NCBI GenBank assembly: GCA_021771265.1
Contig: JAETPK010000006.1
Coordinates: forward strand, 1-51,317
DNA: 51,317 nucleotides
Source: Oscillospiraceae bacterium
GTDB taxonomy: Bacteria > Bacillota > Clostridia > Oscillospirales > Oscillospiraceae
Direction: 5' to 3'
The notes beneath the pieces were generated by a model, which was given only the letters and a program-made list of their open reading frames with translations, had not been told where the DNA came from and did not search any database. Each line of letters begins with the position of its first letter. Position 1 is the first letter of the stretch. The translations under genes and the position numbers were made by a program. Below, piece by piece: positions 24,705 through 33,163 of the stretch.

Positions 24705-25489
24705 CAAAACTGATTGGAAAACACTGGACGGATGGAATAATAATAACCTGAGGTCAGCAGCGGCACATAAAATTCATCGGTGGCGATGATGGTGCCATCC
24801 TCCAGCCTGCATCCGAAGGACTCCATGCTCTCCGTGATATACAGCATCCGCTCCACCCCCAGGGCGAGGAACTCACCGGGCCGGGAAAACAGAATATCCT
24901 GAGCCCCTGGCCACATGGCATCCCAGCGGATGCGGGCGGTGGTGTCTTCCCGGCAGGTGGGCTCCACGCAGTCAATGGCGAACCGGCCCACATAGGACCT
25001 CTCTCCCAGAACTTGTACGGTGCCGTCGATACTGACGATGGTCTCCCCCACGGCCTCGCCCTCCTGATCGTATACGACGGCCGGGACCTCCAGCGACACC
25101 TCCCAGAGGAACGCGCCGGAACGGTCCAGGATCCCGAACAGTACAAAACCTGCCATCAGCAGCGCCAGCGTTCCGCCCAGGAGCTGGCTCCAACGCCGCC
25201 GTGTCCTCTCCCGCGTCTGCCGGATCAGCAGGGGAATGAGCTGCCGCGCCGTTCCCTCCGGCTCCGTCTCAGCTTCCCGCGCCCCTCGCAGCAGGTCCAG
25301 CACCTGCAAGTCCAGGGCGTCCGCCAGGGGTTCCAGCAGTCCCACATCCGGAAATCCCGCGCCTCGCTCCCATTTGGAGACGGCCCGGTCCGAGACATGG
25401 AGCCGCTGGGCCAGCTCCTTTTGCGTCAGGTTTTTCTCTTTCCGGGCGGCGGCGATCAGCACGCCTGTCTTGCTCCTATCCATATGCAT
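24704..25489 (-). CDS. XRE-type HTH protein with membrane segment
   Basis: 261 residues. An N-terminal helix-turn-helix (LTQKELAQRLHVSDRAVSKW, about residues 22-41) is followed by a linker, a basic patch and one transmembrane helix (LLGGTLALLMAGFVLFGILD, about residues 103-122). The roughly 140-residue C-terminal domain would be extracytoplasmic and has two Cys in VEPTCRED and FGCRLED-like contexts. No family was recognised for that domain. It could be a one-component membrane sensor. Three possible starts (GTG 25492, ATG 25489, ATG 25483) lie within ten bases and none has a clear ribosome binding site; the promoter lies so close that the transcript may be nearly leaderless. Confidence 0.7.
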   Translation of the reverse strand: MHMDRSKTGVLIAAARKEKNLTQKELAQRLHVSDRAVSKWERGAGFPDVGLLEPLADALDLQVLDLLRGAREAETEPEGTARQLIPLLIRQTRERTRRRWSQLLGGTLALLMAGFVLFGILDRSGAFLWEVSLEVPAVVYDQEGEAVGETIVSIDGTVQVLGERSYVGRFAIDCVEPTCREDTTARIRWDAMWPGAQDILFSRPGEFLALGVERMLYITESMESFGCRLEDGTIIATDEFYVPLLTSGYYYSIRPVFSNQF

Positions 25490-25500
25490 CACCAGTGCTG

Positions 25501-25529
25501 AGTATAGCAGAACCGGCCCGCTCCCGCAA
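25501..25529 (-). promoter_or_regulatory. Promoter immediately upstream of the HTH-membrane gene
   Basis: Minus-strand TTGCGG (25524-25529) and TATACT (25501-25506), 17-bp spacer. Transcription would start near 25494, within 5-11 bases of the candidate start codons. Confidence 0.6.
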
Positions 25530-25566
25530 CAAACGCTGCGTAGAGCGGGGCCGGTTATTCCTATTT

Positions 25567-25770
25567 TTACCGCAAGGCTGACAGGTCGGCGGCAGCTGTG
25601 TCTCCGGCGGCGGTGTTCTGGTCCAGTCTCTGGAGCGCCGCCAGGACGGACAGGGTGGTACCAAGCTGGGTAAAGACCAGCGCCGCCCGGGTCAGTTCCC
25701 CCGGCGGCAGGCTCTTTGCCATGGTCACTGCCAGGGCGTACACACTGCCGGTCTGTTCAATGGCATCCAT
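25567..25770 (-). CDS. Small hypothetical protein (67 aa), possibly DUF6774-like
   Basis: 67 residues: MDAIEQTGSVYALAVTMAKS followed by LPPGELTRAALVFTQLGTTL, then VLAALQRLDQ. The ELT-xxAxVFTQLGTTL pattern resembles short clostridial proteins that I tentatively link to DUF6774. It is predicted all-helical and soluble, function unknown. A good GGAGGAGGG precedes the ATG. It lies 46 bp downstream of the DUF2812 gene and may belong to the PadR operon. Confidence 0.6.
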   Translation of the reverse strand: MDAIEQTGSVYALAVTMAKSLPPGELTRAALVFTQLGTTLSVLAALQRLDQNTAAGDTAAADLSALR

Positions 25771-25816
25771 GGGCTCCCTCCTCCCCCACCATTGTATGCG
25801 GCGGAAGAGTGGTTGT

Positions 25817-26938
25817 TTACGCCTTCATGGCGGCGGCTGCCGCCGCGATACTGTCCGTCAGGTCCGTCGGAAAGTCCAGCCACAGGGCGTAGACTACCTT
25901 CCCCGACCGGGCCAAGAACAGCCGCTCCGTCCCTGCGGTCAACAGTACCGCCTGGTCAAAGGCCTCATGTTCCACCTCTGCCGCCACGGCATCCGGATGG
26001 TCCCTGTAAAAATCCGACGCCCGCTCCCGGTACAGCGCCTTGGCCAAAAGCTCGAACCGCAGGCGGTCGGCGGCGTTGCGGACGACCTCACCCTGTTCCC
26101 CCCGGTACTGGACGCCGAATCGGGCAGGTGCCAGAACCGTGCTCCGGTAAACGTAGTTGCTGACCGAAAAATTCCAGTATTCCTTGTCTGTGCCCTCTGC
26201 CAGAGCCGTGGGAGCAGTGTAGGGCAGGCTAGCGATATCCGGCTCCCTTTGCCACAGAGGGGCTGCGCTGCCGGCCAGCCACAGTCCCCAGCACACCAGA
26301 CACAGCAGCAGTACTGTTCTCTGCCACCGGCGGTCCCGCCGCCAGTTCCCCGAATCGGGCACCAGGCCCGCCGCCAGCTGCCGCCGCATCCGCCGGAGAT
26401 ACCACAGCCGCCGGAGCATGACAACGCCCAGAAAGCACAGTCCCGCCAGCCATAGTAGCCAGAACATGCCTTTATTCAGCAGGTAGTCCAGGGCCGACTG
26501 ATCGGAGAGCGCTGTCAGCAGCACCGGCAGTGCCGCCAGCAGTCCCAGCACCGCCCAGGCCACCCACCAGCTATGGCGCAGGGGTTTTTCCCAGGCCCAG
26601 CTGCGGGCCACCGAATCAGTGTCCAGCTCCGGGGCCGACGGGTCGCCGCAATAAAACACCTCGCAGTCGTAATCGTCGTCGCCAGTGATCACAGCAGTGC
26701 AGTCCCAGCCCAGCTCCCGGCAGATCTCCCCCCGCTCCCGGCGGGCCTCTGGCGTTTCCGGCCGCTGGGGCTGGAGCCGCACCCGGTACGTCCCCGGCTC
26801 CACGGCCCGAAAAGTGGCCAGCACCCGGCCACAGTCCGCCAACTGCCAGCCCTTGGCAGCCTCGTCCTCCAGCCACTTCTCAATGGCGCCGGGATTCCAC
26901 AGCTCCAGGGGCCGCAGGGCCCTTTTTCGCTTTTTCAC
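25817..26938 (-). CDS. DUF2812 membrane protein
   Basis: 373 residues. The N-terminal domain (LELWNPGAIEKWLEDEAAKG, then GTYRVRLQPQ) matches the DUF2812 family. Two hydrophobic segments (about 133-155 and 163-190) and a third near 210-235 follow, then an extracytoplasmic domain of about 130 residues. The GTG at 26938 overlaps the PadR stop (GTGA), with GGAGG upstream; the longer Arg-rich extension would lie inside padR. DUF2812 genes commonly pair with PadR regulators, and the membrane protein is presumably the regulated effector. Function unknown. Confidence 0.8.
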   Translation of the reverse strand: MKKRKRALRPLELWNPGAIEKWLEDEAAKGWQLADCGRVLATFRAVEPGTYRVRLQPQRPETPEARRERGEICRELGWDCTAVITGDDDYDCEVFYCGDPSAPELDTDSVARSWAWEKPLRHSWWVAWAVLGLLAALPVLLTALSDQSALDYLLNKGMFWLLWLAGLCFLGVVMLRRLWYLRRMRRQLAAGLVPDSGNWRRDRRWQRTVLLLCLVCWGLWLAGSAAPLWQREPDIASLPYTAPTALAEGTDKEYWNFSVSNYVYRSTVLAPARFGVQYRGEQGEVVRNAADRLRFELLAKALYRERASDFYRDHPDAVAAEVEHEAFDQAVLLTAGTERLFLARSGKVVYALWLDFPTDLTDSIAAAAAAMKA

Positions 26939-27252
26939 GGTCCGACCTCCTCTCTGTCGCCGTCGGCGACGCACAGCTTCAGGCGGCCCAGCTCCTGCCG
27001 GAACAGGGCGCGGCCCCGGTCTGTGACGGCGTAGGTCCGCTTCCGGCCCTCCACCGCCGTCTCCCGGATGAGACCTTCCTCCTGAAATTTTGCCAGAATG
27101 GTGTACAGTGTCCCCGGGCCCAGAGGCACCCGGCCCGCCGTGGTGTCATCCACGAACTGCACGATCTCCGTGCCGCACCGCTCCTGCCGCAGCAAGCTCA
27201 GCAGAACGTAAAACATGCTCTCCGTCAGGACTTTCAAAGACTCTCTCGCCAT
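26935..27252 (-). CDS. PadR-family transcriptional regulator
   Basis: 105 residues of the PadR winged-helix family (subfamily with a single C-terminal helix). LTESMFYVLLSLLRQERCGTEI, PLGPGTLYTILAKFQEEGLI and GRKRTYAVTDRGRALF cover helices 1-3 and the beta wing. The ATG at 27252 is preceded by GGAAGG. The gene overlaps the DUF2812 gene by four bases. Its promoter holds two identical-arm palindromes, so autorepression is likely. The inducing signal is unknown; several clostridial PadR proteins respond to envelope-active drugs. Confidence 0.9.
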   Translation of the reverse strand: MARESLKVLTESMFYVLLSLLRQERCGTEIVQFVDDTTAGRVPLGPGTLYTILAKFQEEGLIRETAVEGRKRTYAVTDRGRALFRQELGRLKLCVADGDREEVGP

Positions 27253-27264
27253 GGTCCTTCCTCC

Positions 27265-27323
27265 AATATCGAAATACGATATTATCTTGTCCCCAGTATA
27301 ATATCGTTTTACGATATTGTCAA
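27265..27323 (-). promoter_or_regulatory. padR promoter with two operator palindromes
   Basis: Minus-strand consensus -35 TTGACA (27318-27323) and -10 TATACT (27295-27300), spacer 17 bp. Two 19-bp sites with identical arms AATATCG-N5-CGATATT lie at 27300-27318 (filling the spacer) and 27265-27283 (just downstream of the -10), 35 bp centre to centre. Binding at either would block RNA polymerase. Confidence 0.85.
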
Positions 27324-27364
27324 GACGCCATGAAAAATCTGGGGACTTGCCCAGGTTTTGAGGG

Positions 27365-27394
27365 TTGCTTCCTTCCATTGGGATTGGGTATGAT
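27365..27394 (+). promoter_or_regulatory. Promoter of the SleB-like hydrolase gene
   Basis: TTGCTT (27365-27370) and TATGAT (27389-27394), 18-bp spacer, about 30 bp before the start codon. Confidence 0.55.
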
Positions 27395-27424
27395 GGAAAT
27401 CAACCAAAGAAAGGAAGGTCTGTT

Positions 27425-28204
27425 ATGAAAAAACTACTGTGTTCCTTGCTGCTGGCTGCCTGTCTGGTCACGCCCGCCCGGGCCGCCCGGACAGTACCCG
27501 TCCAGGTGGACGGCCAGCTGCTGACGGTGCAGGGCACGCTGGAAAGCGGCGTCACCTACATCCCTCTGCGGACCCTGCTGGACACCCTGGGGGACTGGTC
27601 CGTGTGGTGGGACAGCGGCGAAAAGACCGCCGTGGCTGTCTCAGGCGATACGCGTCTTACGGCAAACCCGGATGCAAACACGGTCACCGTGAATGGGCAG
27701 ACCTACGACGGCCAGGTATATGTGAAAAGCGGCCGGACCTACGTGCCGCTGCGTCTGACCATGAACCTGCTGGGGGGCAGCGCCGCCTGGGACCCCTGGC
27801 TGGGGGGCGCTGCCGTCACCTCCGGGGACGCTGCCCACGACGCCGCCGACCTGTATTGGCTCAGCCGCATCATCAGCGCCGAAAGCCGGGGGGAAAACCT
27901 GCACGGCCAGATCGCCGTGGGCAATGTGGTGCTGAACCGGGTGGAAAGCCCGGAATTTCCGGACACCATCCCCGGCGTCATCTTTGACCGGGTGGACGGC
28001 GTTCAGTTCGAGCCGGTGAAAAACGGCACCGTGTACGACACGCCCACAGTCCAGTCCGTGGAGGCCGCCTACCGGGCTCTGGACGGGGAAAACGTCATCG
28101 GTGAAGCCCTGTATTTCTACGCCCCCGCCCTGTCCCAGGGCGTGTGGATCAACGCCAACCGTACTTACATCCAGACCATTGGCTGCCACCGCTTTTACCT
28201 GTGA
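27425..28204 (+). CDS. Secreted cell-wall hydrolase (copper amine oxidase N-like plus SleB domains)
   Basis: 259 residues. A signal peptide (MKKLLCSLLLAACLVTPARA) is followed by a copper amine oxidase N-terminal-like domain (about 25-135), with two typical GVTYIPLRTLLDTLG and GRTYVPLRLTMNLLGG repeats that bind the wall or mediate oligomerisation. Residues about 145-258 form a SleB/Hydrolase_2 domain: RIISAESRGENLHGQIAVG contains the catalytic Glu in SAESRGE, and GNVVLNRV follows. SleB-type enzymes are lytic transglycosylases of spore cortex peptidoglycan, so a role in germination or wall turnover is likely. AAGGAAGG precedes the ATG. Confidence 0.88.
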   Translation: MKKLLCSLLLAACLVTPARAARTVPVQVDGQLLTVQGTLESGVTYIPLRTLLDTLGDWSVWWDSGEKTAVAVSGDTRLTANPDANTVTVNGQTYDGQVYVKSGRTYVPLRLTMNLLGGSAAWDPWLGGAAVTSGDAAHDAADLYWLSRIISAESRGENLHGQIAVGNVVLNRVESPEFPDTIPGVIFDRVDGVQFEPVKNGTVYDTPTVQSVEAAYRALDGENVIGEALYFYAPALSQGVWINANRTYIQTIGCHRFYL

Positions 28205-28205
28205 A

Positions 28206-28234
28206 TTGACTTTTCCGGACCGGGGGACTACAAT
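28206..28234 (+). promoter_or_regulatory. Promoter of the TIGR04255 gene
   Basis: TTGACT (28206-28211) and TACAAT (28229-28234), 17-bp spacer, 31 bp before the start. Confidence 0.65.
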
Positions 28235-28265
28235 AATGACATCATGTTGAAAAGGAGCATGCCAC

Positions 28266-29060
28266 ATGCTGTTTTCCGGTCATCCCCGCACGCGGTACCG
28301 CAGTGCCCCGGCCCACGAGGTCATCTGCCAGCTGCGCTTTCCCACCATTCTCACCATCAACACCGTGGAGCCCGCCGATTTTCAGGAGGCCATCCGGGCG
28401 GAGTTCCCCAACTATGCCCGCCGGCAGGATGTGACGCCTCCCAAGATCACTCTGGTCAGCGGCGGCGCCCCGAAGGTCGAACAGCAGCCTCCTGTCATCA
28501 ACTATCATTTTCTCTCCGCCGACAGCCAGTGGAAGCTGAATCTGACCAAGGACTTTGTCGCTCTGTCTACTCTGCATTATGCCGGCTGGGAGGATTTTGC
28601 CCGCCATCTGGACAAGCCCCTGGCGGCATTCATCAAGCTGTACAAGCCGGCCTATTTCCGGCGGGTGGGCCTCCGGTACGTGAACATTTTCTCCCGGTCC
28701 AAGCTTGGCATTGAAGACGCCAAGTGGTCCGATCTCATCGCGCCTGCTTATGCCGGCCCCCTGTATGAGCCGGATGTGATCGAGGAAAACTTTCTCAACT
28801 GCGCCAGCGACCTGCTGTTCCAGTTGGATTCCAGCTGCCGGGCCAAGATCCACGCCGGTCCCGGCCGGGTGAAAAACAGCGCCCAGGGCGCTCCCCAGGA
28901 CCCGGAGGTGAAGTTTATTTTCGACATGGACCTGTCCATGGGCGGCAATGTGCCCTGCACACTGTCCGCCGCCGGGTTGGAGACCTTGCACGGACACGCC
29001 ACCCGTATTTTTGAGGGCGCTGTCACGGACCGGCTCCGCGCCGCCATGGACCCCGTTTGA
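28266..29060 (+). CDS. TIGR04255 family protein
   Basis: 264 residues. The N-terminal APAHEVICQLRFP, the middle PAYFRRVGLRYVNIF and the acidic FIFDMDLSM with a final LHGHATRIFEGAVTDRLRAAMDP are the pattern of the sporadically distributed TIGR04255 family, in which the tail H-xxxxxFEGAVTDRL resembles the end of virion- or toxin-associated proteins. Function is unknown; homologues occur near defence or mobile genes, but nothing else here indicates either. AAAGGAG lies 8-9 bases upstream of the ATG. Confidence 0.75.
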   Translation: MLFSGHPRTRYRSAPAHEVICQLRFPTILTINTVEPADFQEAIRAEFPNYARRQDVTPPKITLVSGGAPKVEQQPPVINYHFLSADSQWKLNLTKDFVALSTLHYAGWEDFARHLDKPLAAFIKLYKPAYFRRVGLRYVNIFSRSKLGIEDAKWSDLIAPAYAGPLYEPDVIEENFLNCASDLLFQLDSSCRAKIHAGPGRVKNSAQGAPQDPEVKFIFDMDLSMGGNVPCTLSAAGLETLHGHATRIFEGAVTDRLRAAMDPV

Positions 29061-29084
29061 GCGTTTTTTTCAGAAAAACAAACA

Positions 29085-29128
29085 CAGGCACCCATGTCCG
29101 CAAGCGGATATGGGTGCCTGTTGTTTTG
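29085..29128 (+). terminator. Intrinsic terminator
   Basis: A 16-bp stem (29085-29100 with 29105-29120, one wobble pair) over CAAG is followed by TTGTTTTG. Confidence 0.85.
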
Positions 29129-29183
29129 TAAAAAATGCAGGAAAACATTTATAATTGTGTTTTGATTTTAGGGATTTTCAATC

Positions 29184-29213
29184 TTGTGCAAAATACCCAT
29201 TATCCGCTATTCT
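29184..29213 (+). promoter_or_regulatory. Promoter of gdhA
   Basis: TTGTGC (29184-29189) and TATTCT (29208-29213), 18-bp spacer. A small hairpin GCACG-TTAAAC-CGTGC (29230-29245) lies in the leader just before the ribosome binding site. Confidence 0.55.
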
Positions 29214-29230
29214 TAAATGTGTAAATTTAG

Positions 29231-30616
<1,386 letters not shown>

Positions 30617-30646
30617 CCTCTCTATCCCCCCGCTTTGAAAAGAAAG

Positions 30647-30689
30647 CCAGGGCGCGGGACCGTGATCGGTCCCGCGCCCTGGTCTTTTT
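30647..30689. terminator. Intrinsic terminator between gdhA and cysK
   Basis: CCAGGGCGCGGGACC (30647-30661) pairs perfectly with GGTCCCGCGCCCTGG (30668-30682), followed by TCTTTTTC for gdhA. Confidence 0.88.
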
Positions 30690-31621
30690 CATTGCTCCTG
30701 GAACATGGGTGTGGAGAGATATCGCTCGCCGCTGTCCGGCAGCAGCGCCACGATGACCTTGCCCCGGTTTTCCGGACGCCGGGCCAGCTCTGCCGCCGCC
30801 CACACGGCGGCGCCGGAGGTGATGCCCACCAGGATGCCCTCCCGCCGGGCCAGCTCCCGGCCGGCGGCGTAGGCGTCCTCGTCCGTCACAGGGATGATCT
30901 CGTCCAGTACGGAGCGGTCCAGATTGGCGGGGATGAAATTGGCGCCGATGCCCTGGAGACCGTGGGGACCTGCGCGGCCCTCGGTCAGCAGGGGCGAGGA
31001 GGCCGGCTCCACCGCCACCACTTTTATCTCCGGATTCCGCGCCTTCAGATACCGGCCAGTGCCGGTGAGGGTCCCGCCGGTGCCGGCGCCCGCCACAAAA
31101 ATGTCCACTTTCCCATCCGTATCCGCCCAGATCTCCGGGCCGGTGGTGGCTTCATGGGCGGCAGGGTTGGCTGGGTTTTCAAACTGTCCGGCAATGATGC
31201 TGCCGGGGGTCTCCCTCTGCAGCTCCTCAGCCTTGGCCACGGCGCCGGACATGCCCTCCGCCCCGGGAGTCAGCACGATCTGGGCACCGTAGGCGGCGAT
31301 CAGGTTCCGCCGCTCCACGCTCATGGTGTCCGGCATGGTGAGAATGACCCGGTAGCCCTTGGCGGCGCCGACGGCGGCCAGGCCGATGCCGGTATTGCCG
31401 GAGGTGGGCTCAATGATGGTGCCGCCGGGGGAAAGCCGTCCCTCCGCCTCGGCGCAGGCGATCATATGGGCCGCCACCCGGTCCTTGGCACTGCCGGCGG
31501 GATTGGCCCGCTCCAGCTTGACAAGGACGGTGGCAGGCAGGTCATGGGCCTTCTCGTACCGCTCCAGCTCCAGCAGAGGCGTATGGCCGATGAGATCTGT
31601 GATGCTGTGGGCAATGTTCAT
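30689..31621 (-). CDS. cysK: Cysteine synthase (O-acetylserine sulfhydrylase)
   Basis: 310 residues, PLP fold type II. Lys46 in NPAGSAKDRVA is the Schiff-base lysine, TSGNTG (about 73-78) is the substrate-binding loop, AGAGTGGTLTGTGRYL binds the PLP phosphate, and the C-terminal LPDSGERYLST matches CysK. It makes cysteine from O-acetylserine and sulfide. The ATG at 31621 has GGAGGG upstream. No cysE neighbour or T-box leader is present. Confidence 0.93.
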   Translation of the reverse strand: MNIAHSITDLIGHTPLLELERYEKAHDLPATVLVKLERANPAGSAKDRVAAHMIACAEAEGRLSPGGTIIEPTSGNTGIGLAAVGAAKGYRVILTMPDTMSVERRNLIAAYGAQIVLTPGAEGMSGAVAKAEELQRETPGSIIAGQFENPANPAAHEATTGPEIWADTDGKVDIFVAGAGTGGTLTGTGRYLKARNPEIKVVAVEPASSPLLTEGRAGPHGLQGIGANFIPANLDRSVLDEIIPVTDEDAYAAGRELARREGILVGITSGAAVWAAAELARRPENRGKVIVALLPDSGERYLSTPMFQEQ

Positions 31622-31654
31622 AACAGAGTCCCTCCATGATTTCAGATTGGAATT

Positions 31655-31683
31655 ATCATACACCCCTTCCGCTCCGTTTGCAA
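31655..31683 (-). promoter_or_regulatory. Promoter of cysK
   Basis: Minus-strand TTGCAA (31678-31683) and TATGAT (31655-31660), 17-bp spacer, leader of about 25-30 nt. Confidence 0.7.
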
Positions 31684-31702
31684 CGGGTCCCTCCCAACGA
31701 AA

Positions 31703-31729
31703 GACGCCGCCCTGCCGGGCGGCGTCTTT
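31703..31729 (-). terminator. Intrinsic terminator of the sigma/anti-sigma operon
   Basis: GACGCCGCCC (31703-31712) pairs with GGGCGGCGTC (31717-31726). It lies just past the anti-sigma gene on the minus strand, with a short T tail. Confidence 0.65.
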
Positions 31730-31735
31730 CCCTTG

Positions 31736-32569
31736 TCAAACGATCTCGAACTCCACGGTGCCCAGGGCGCCGATGGCCACGGTGTAGGGCGGGAACACCA
31801 CCACAGGGTTGCCGCTTTCATTGATATAAAAGCTGGTGGCCTCGTCTACGGTGGCAAAGCCACCCGCGCTTTCGTCAAAGTACACGGTGGGGTCCTCCGC
31901 CGCTGCCATCTGGGCGCGGATGGCAGCGTTGCAGATGTTCACCCAATCAGCGCCCAGCAGGTCCTGGAGGGTCAGCTCCCTGCCTGCCGCCAGGTCCAGG
32001 TTGTAATACGTCTGCTCCTGGTAGGCGTTGGCAATGCTGACGGCGCTGCTGACCACGAAGGAAACGGTGGTGTCCGTCTGGGATTTGATGTCATAGGTCA
32101 CCGTGACCTTGTTGTCATGCTGGGCCCAGCCCTCTTCCGTGCCGCCGGTGGCAAAGTAGGCCTCCTTGTAATCCGCGATGAGCTGCTCGCCCTCGGCGAT
32201 CTTTTCATCCACCTTTTCCTGAATGCGGGCGCTGACCGCATCGGCGTAGTCACTGCCGGTAACGGCGGGCTGCTCCACCTCCACGGTGCGGTCACTGTCC
32301 GCGTCCGTGAAATCACGGACCGTCAGCACCTGGAAAAGACCGCCCAGCACCGGTATATCGGCGGCGGCCGCCGCCACGGCGGGACTGAGGTTCAGTGCTC
32401 CCAGCACCACCACGAAACAGGCGGCCGCGGTACCCAACGTCCGCCGCACATAGCGGCCGCGGTGGTTTTTCCTGCCCTGGCGGATGCCCGCCTGGACCCG
32501 CTGGTCCAGCTCCTCCGGAATGGGGGTGGCGTCATAGTTCTCTCTTGCTTCCTTGAATTCGTTCATCAT
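31736..32569 (-). CDS. RsiV-like anti-sigma factor (DUF3298/DUF4163)
   Basis: 277 residues: a cytoplasmic N-terminal segment with a basic stretch (RQGRKNHRGRYVRR), one transmembrane helix (about 45-66) and an extracytoplasmic domain. The latter has TVTYDIKSQTDTTVSFVV and YYNLDLAAGRELTLQDLL, the DUF4163 and DUF3298 patterns found in RsiV, which in Bacillus binds lysozyme and releases SigV after cleavage. It overlaps the upstream sigma gene by ATGA. The signal here is not known, but lysozyme or envelope stress is the natural guess. Confidence 0.85.
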   Translation of the reverse strand: MMNEFKEARENYDATPIPEELDQRVQAGIRQGRKNHRGRYVRRTLGTAAACFVVVLGALNLSPAVAAAAADIPVLGGLFQVLTVRDFTDADSDRTVEVEQPAVTGSDYADAVSARIQEKVDEKIAEGEQLIADYKEAYFATGGTEEGWAQHDNKVTVTYDIKSQTDTTVSFVVSSAVSIANAYQEQTYYNLDLAAGRELTLQDLLGADWVNICNAAIRAQMAAAEDPTVYFDESAGGFATVDEATSFYINESGNPVVVFPPYTVAIGALGTVEFEIV

Positions 32570-33051
32570 ACTTCTCCTTCCACAGCGATACGCAGCTTCT
32601 TCAAGCCGGTGTATAAGCGGGTCTTCACGGTGCTCAATGGGCAGTCCACGATCTGACTGATCTCCTTGAGAGACAGATCCTCGTAAAACCGCAGCTTCAC
32701 AATGGAAGCCACCTCCGGCGGCAGAGCATCCACCCGGCGGGCCAGAGAGCCGTCCTCCGGCAGCGGATCTTCATAGCTGCCGGTATCCAGAGCCTCCGGC
32801 GGCACCAGCGTCACTCGTTTGCGCTGCCGCAGCTGGTCCATGCACACGTTGACCAAAATGCGGGTAAACCAGGTCCGTATGGCGCCGGCGTCCCGCAGCC
32901 CATCCTGTTTTTCCAGTGCTTTGCAGACGGCGGTCTGTACCGCGTCCAAAGCCTCTTCCCTGTTATGCAGATAGCTGTACGCCAGACGGTAAAACCGCGC
33001 CTGGTCCTCCACAAGATATGCCGTCAGTTCACTTTCCCGGATATGAGACAT
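32566..33051 (-). CDS. ECF sigma factor (SigV-like)
   Basis: 161 residues: region 2 (FYRLAYSYLHNREEALDAVQ) and region 4 (LPPEVASIVKLRFYEDLSLKEI, then STVKTRLYTGLKKLR) of an ECF RNA polymerase sigma factor. Length matches SigV (about 166). The ATG at 33051 is chosen for the size and for MSHIRESELTAYL at the N-terminus; AAAGGA is upstream. A 40-residue extension would read through the promoter and a terminator. It is the first gene of a two-gene operon with its anti-sigma factor. Confidence 0.88.
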   Translation of the reverse strand: MSHIRESELTAYLVEDQARFYRLAYSYLHNREEALDAVQTAVCKALEKQDGLRDAGAIRTWFTRILVNVCMDQLRQRKRVTLVPPEALDTGSYEDPLPEDGSLARRVDALPPEVASIVKLRFYEDLSLKEISQIVDCPLSTVKTRLYTGLKKLRIAVEGEV

Positions 33052-33084
33052 ATACGCAAGGTCCTTTCTGTTTGTTCTATCTGA

Positions 33085-33111
33085 TAGACGAAGCAAGGGT
33101 GAAAGAAGTTT
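33085..33111 (-). promoter_or_regulatory. ECF-type autoregulatory promoter
   Basis: Minus-strand AAACTT (33106-33111) and CGTCTA (33085-33090) with a 15-bp spacer match the AAC / CGTC layout of ECF promoters, about 35 bp before the sigma gene. Confidence 0.55.
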
Positions 33112-33124
33112 GGAAGAAGAAAAA

Positions 33125-33162
33125 TTTTTTAAAAAGAAAGAGCCGGGATCGCCGGCTCTTTC
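33125..33162 (-). terminator. Intrinsic terminator of the efflux operon
   Basis: GAAAGAGCCGG (33136-33146) pairs with CCGGCTCTTTC (33152-33162). On the minus strand it is followed by TTTTTAAAAAATTTT, directly after the permease stop. Confidence 0.85.
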
Positions 33163-33163
33163 C

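Noticed and set aside
31622-31735. T-box or SAM leader before cysK
   Set aside because: The promoter is only about 35 bp from the start codon, leaving no room for such an element.
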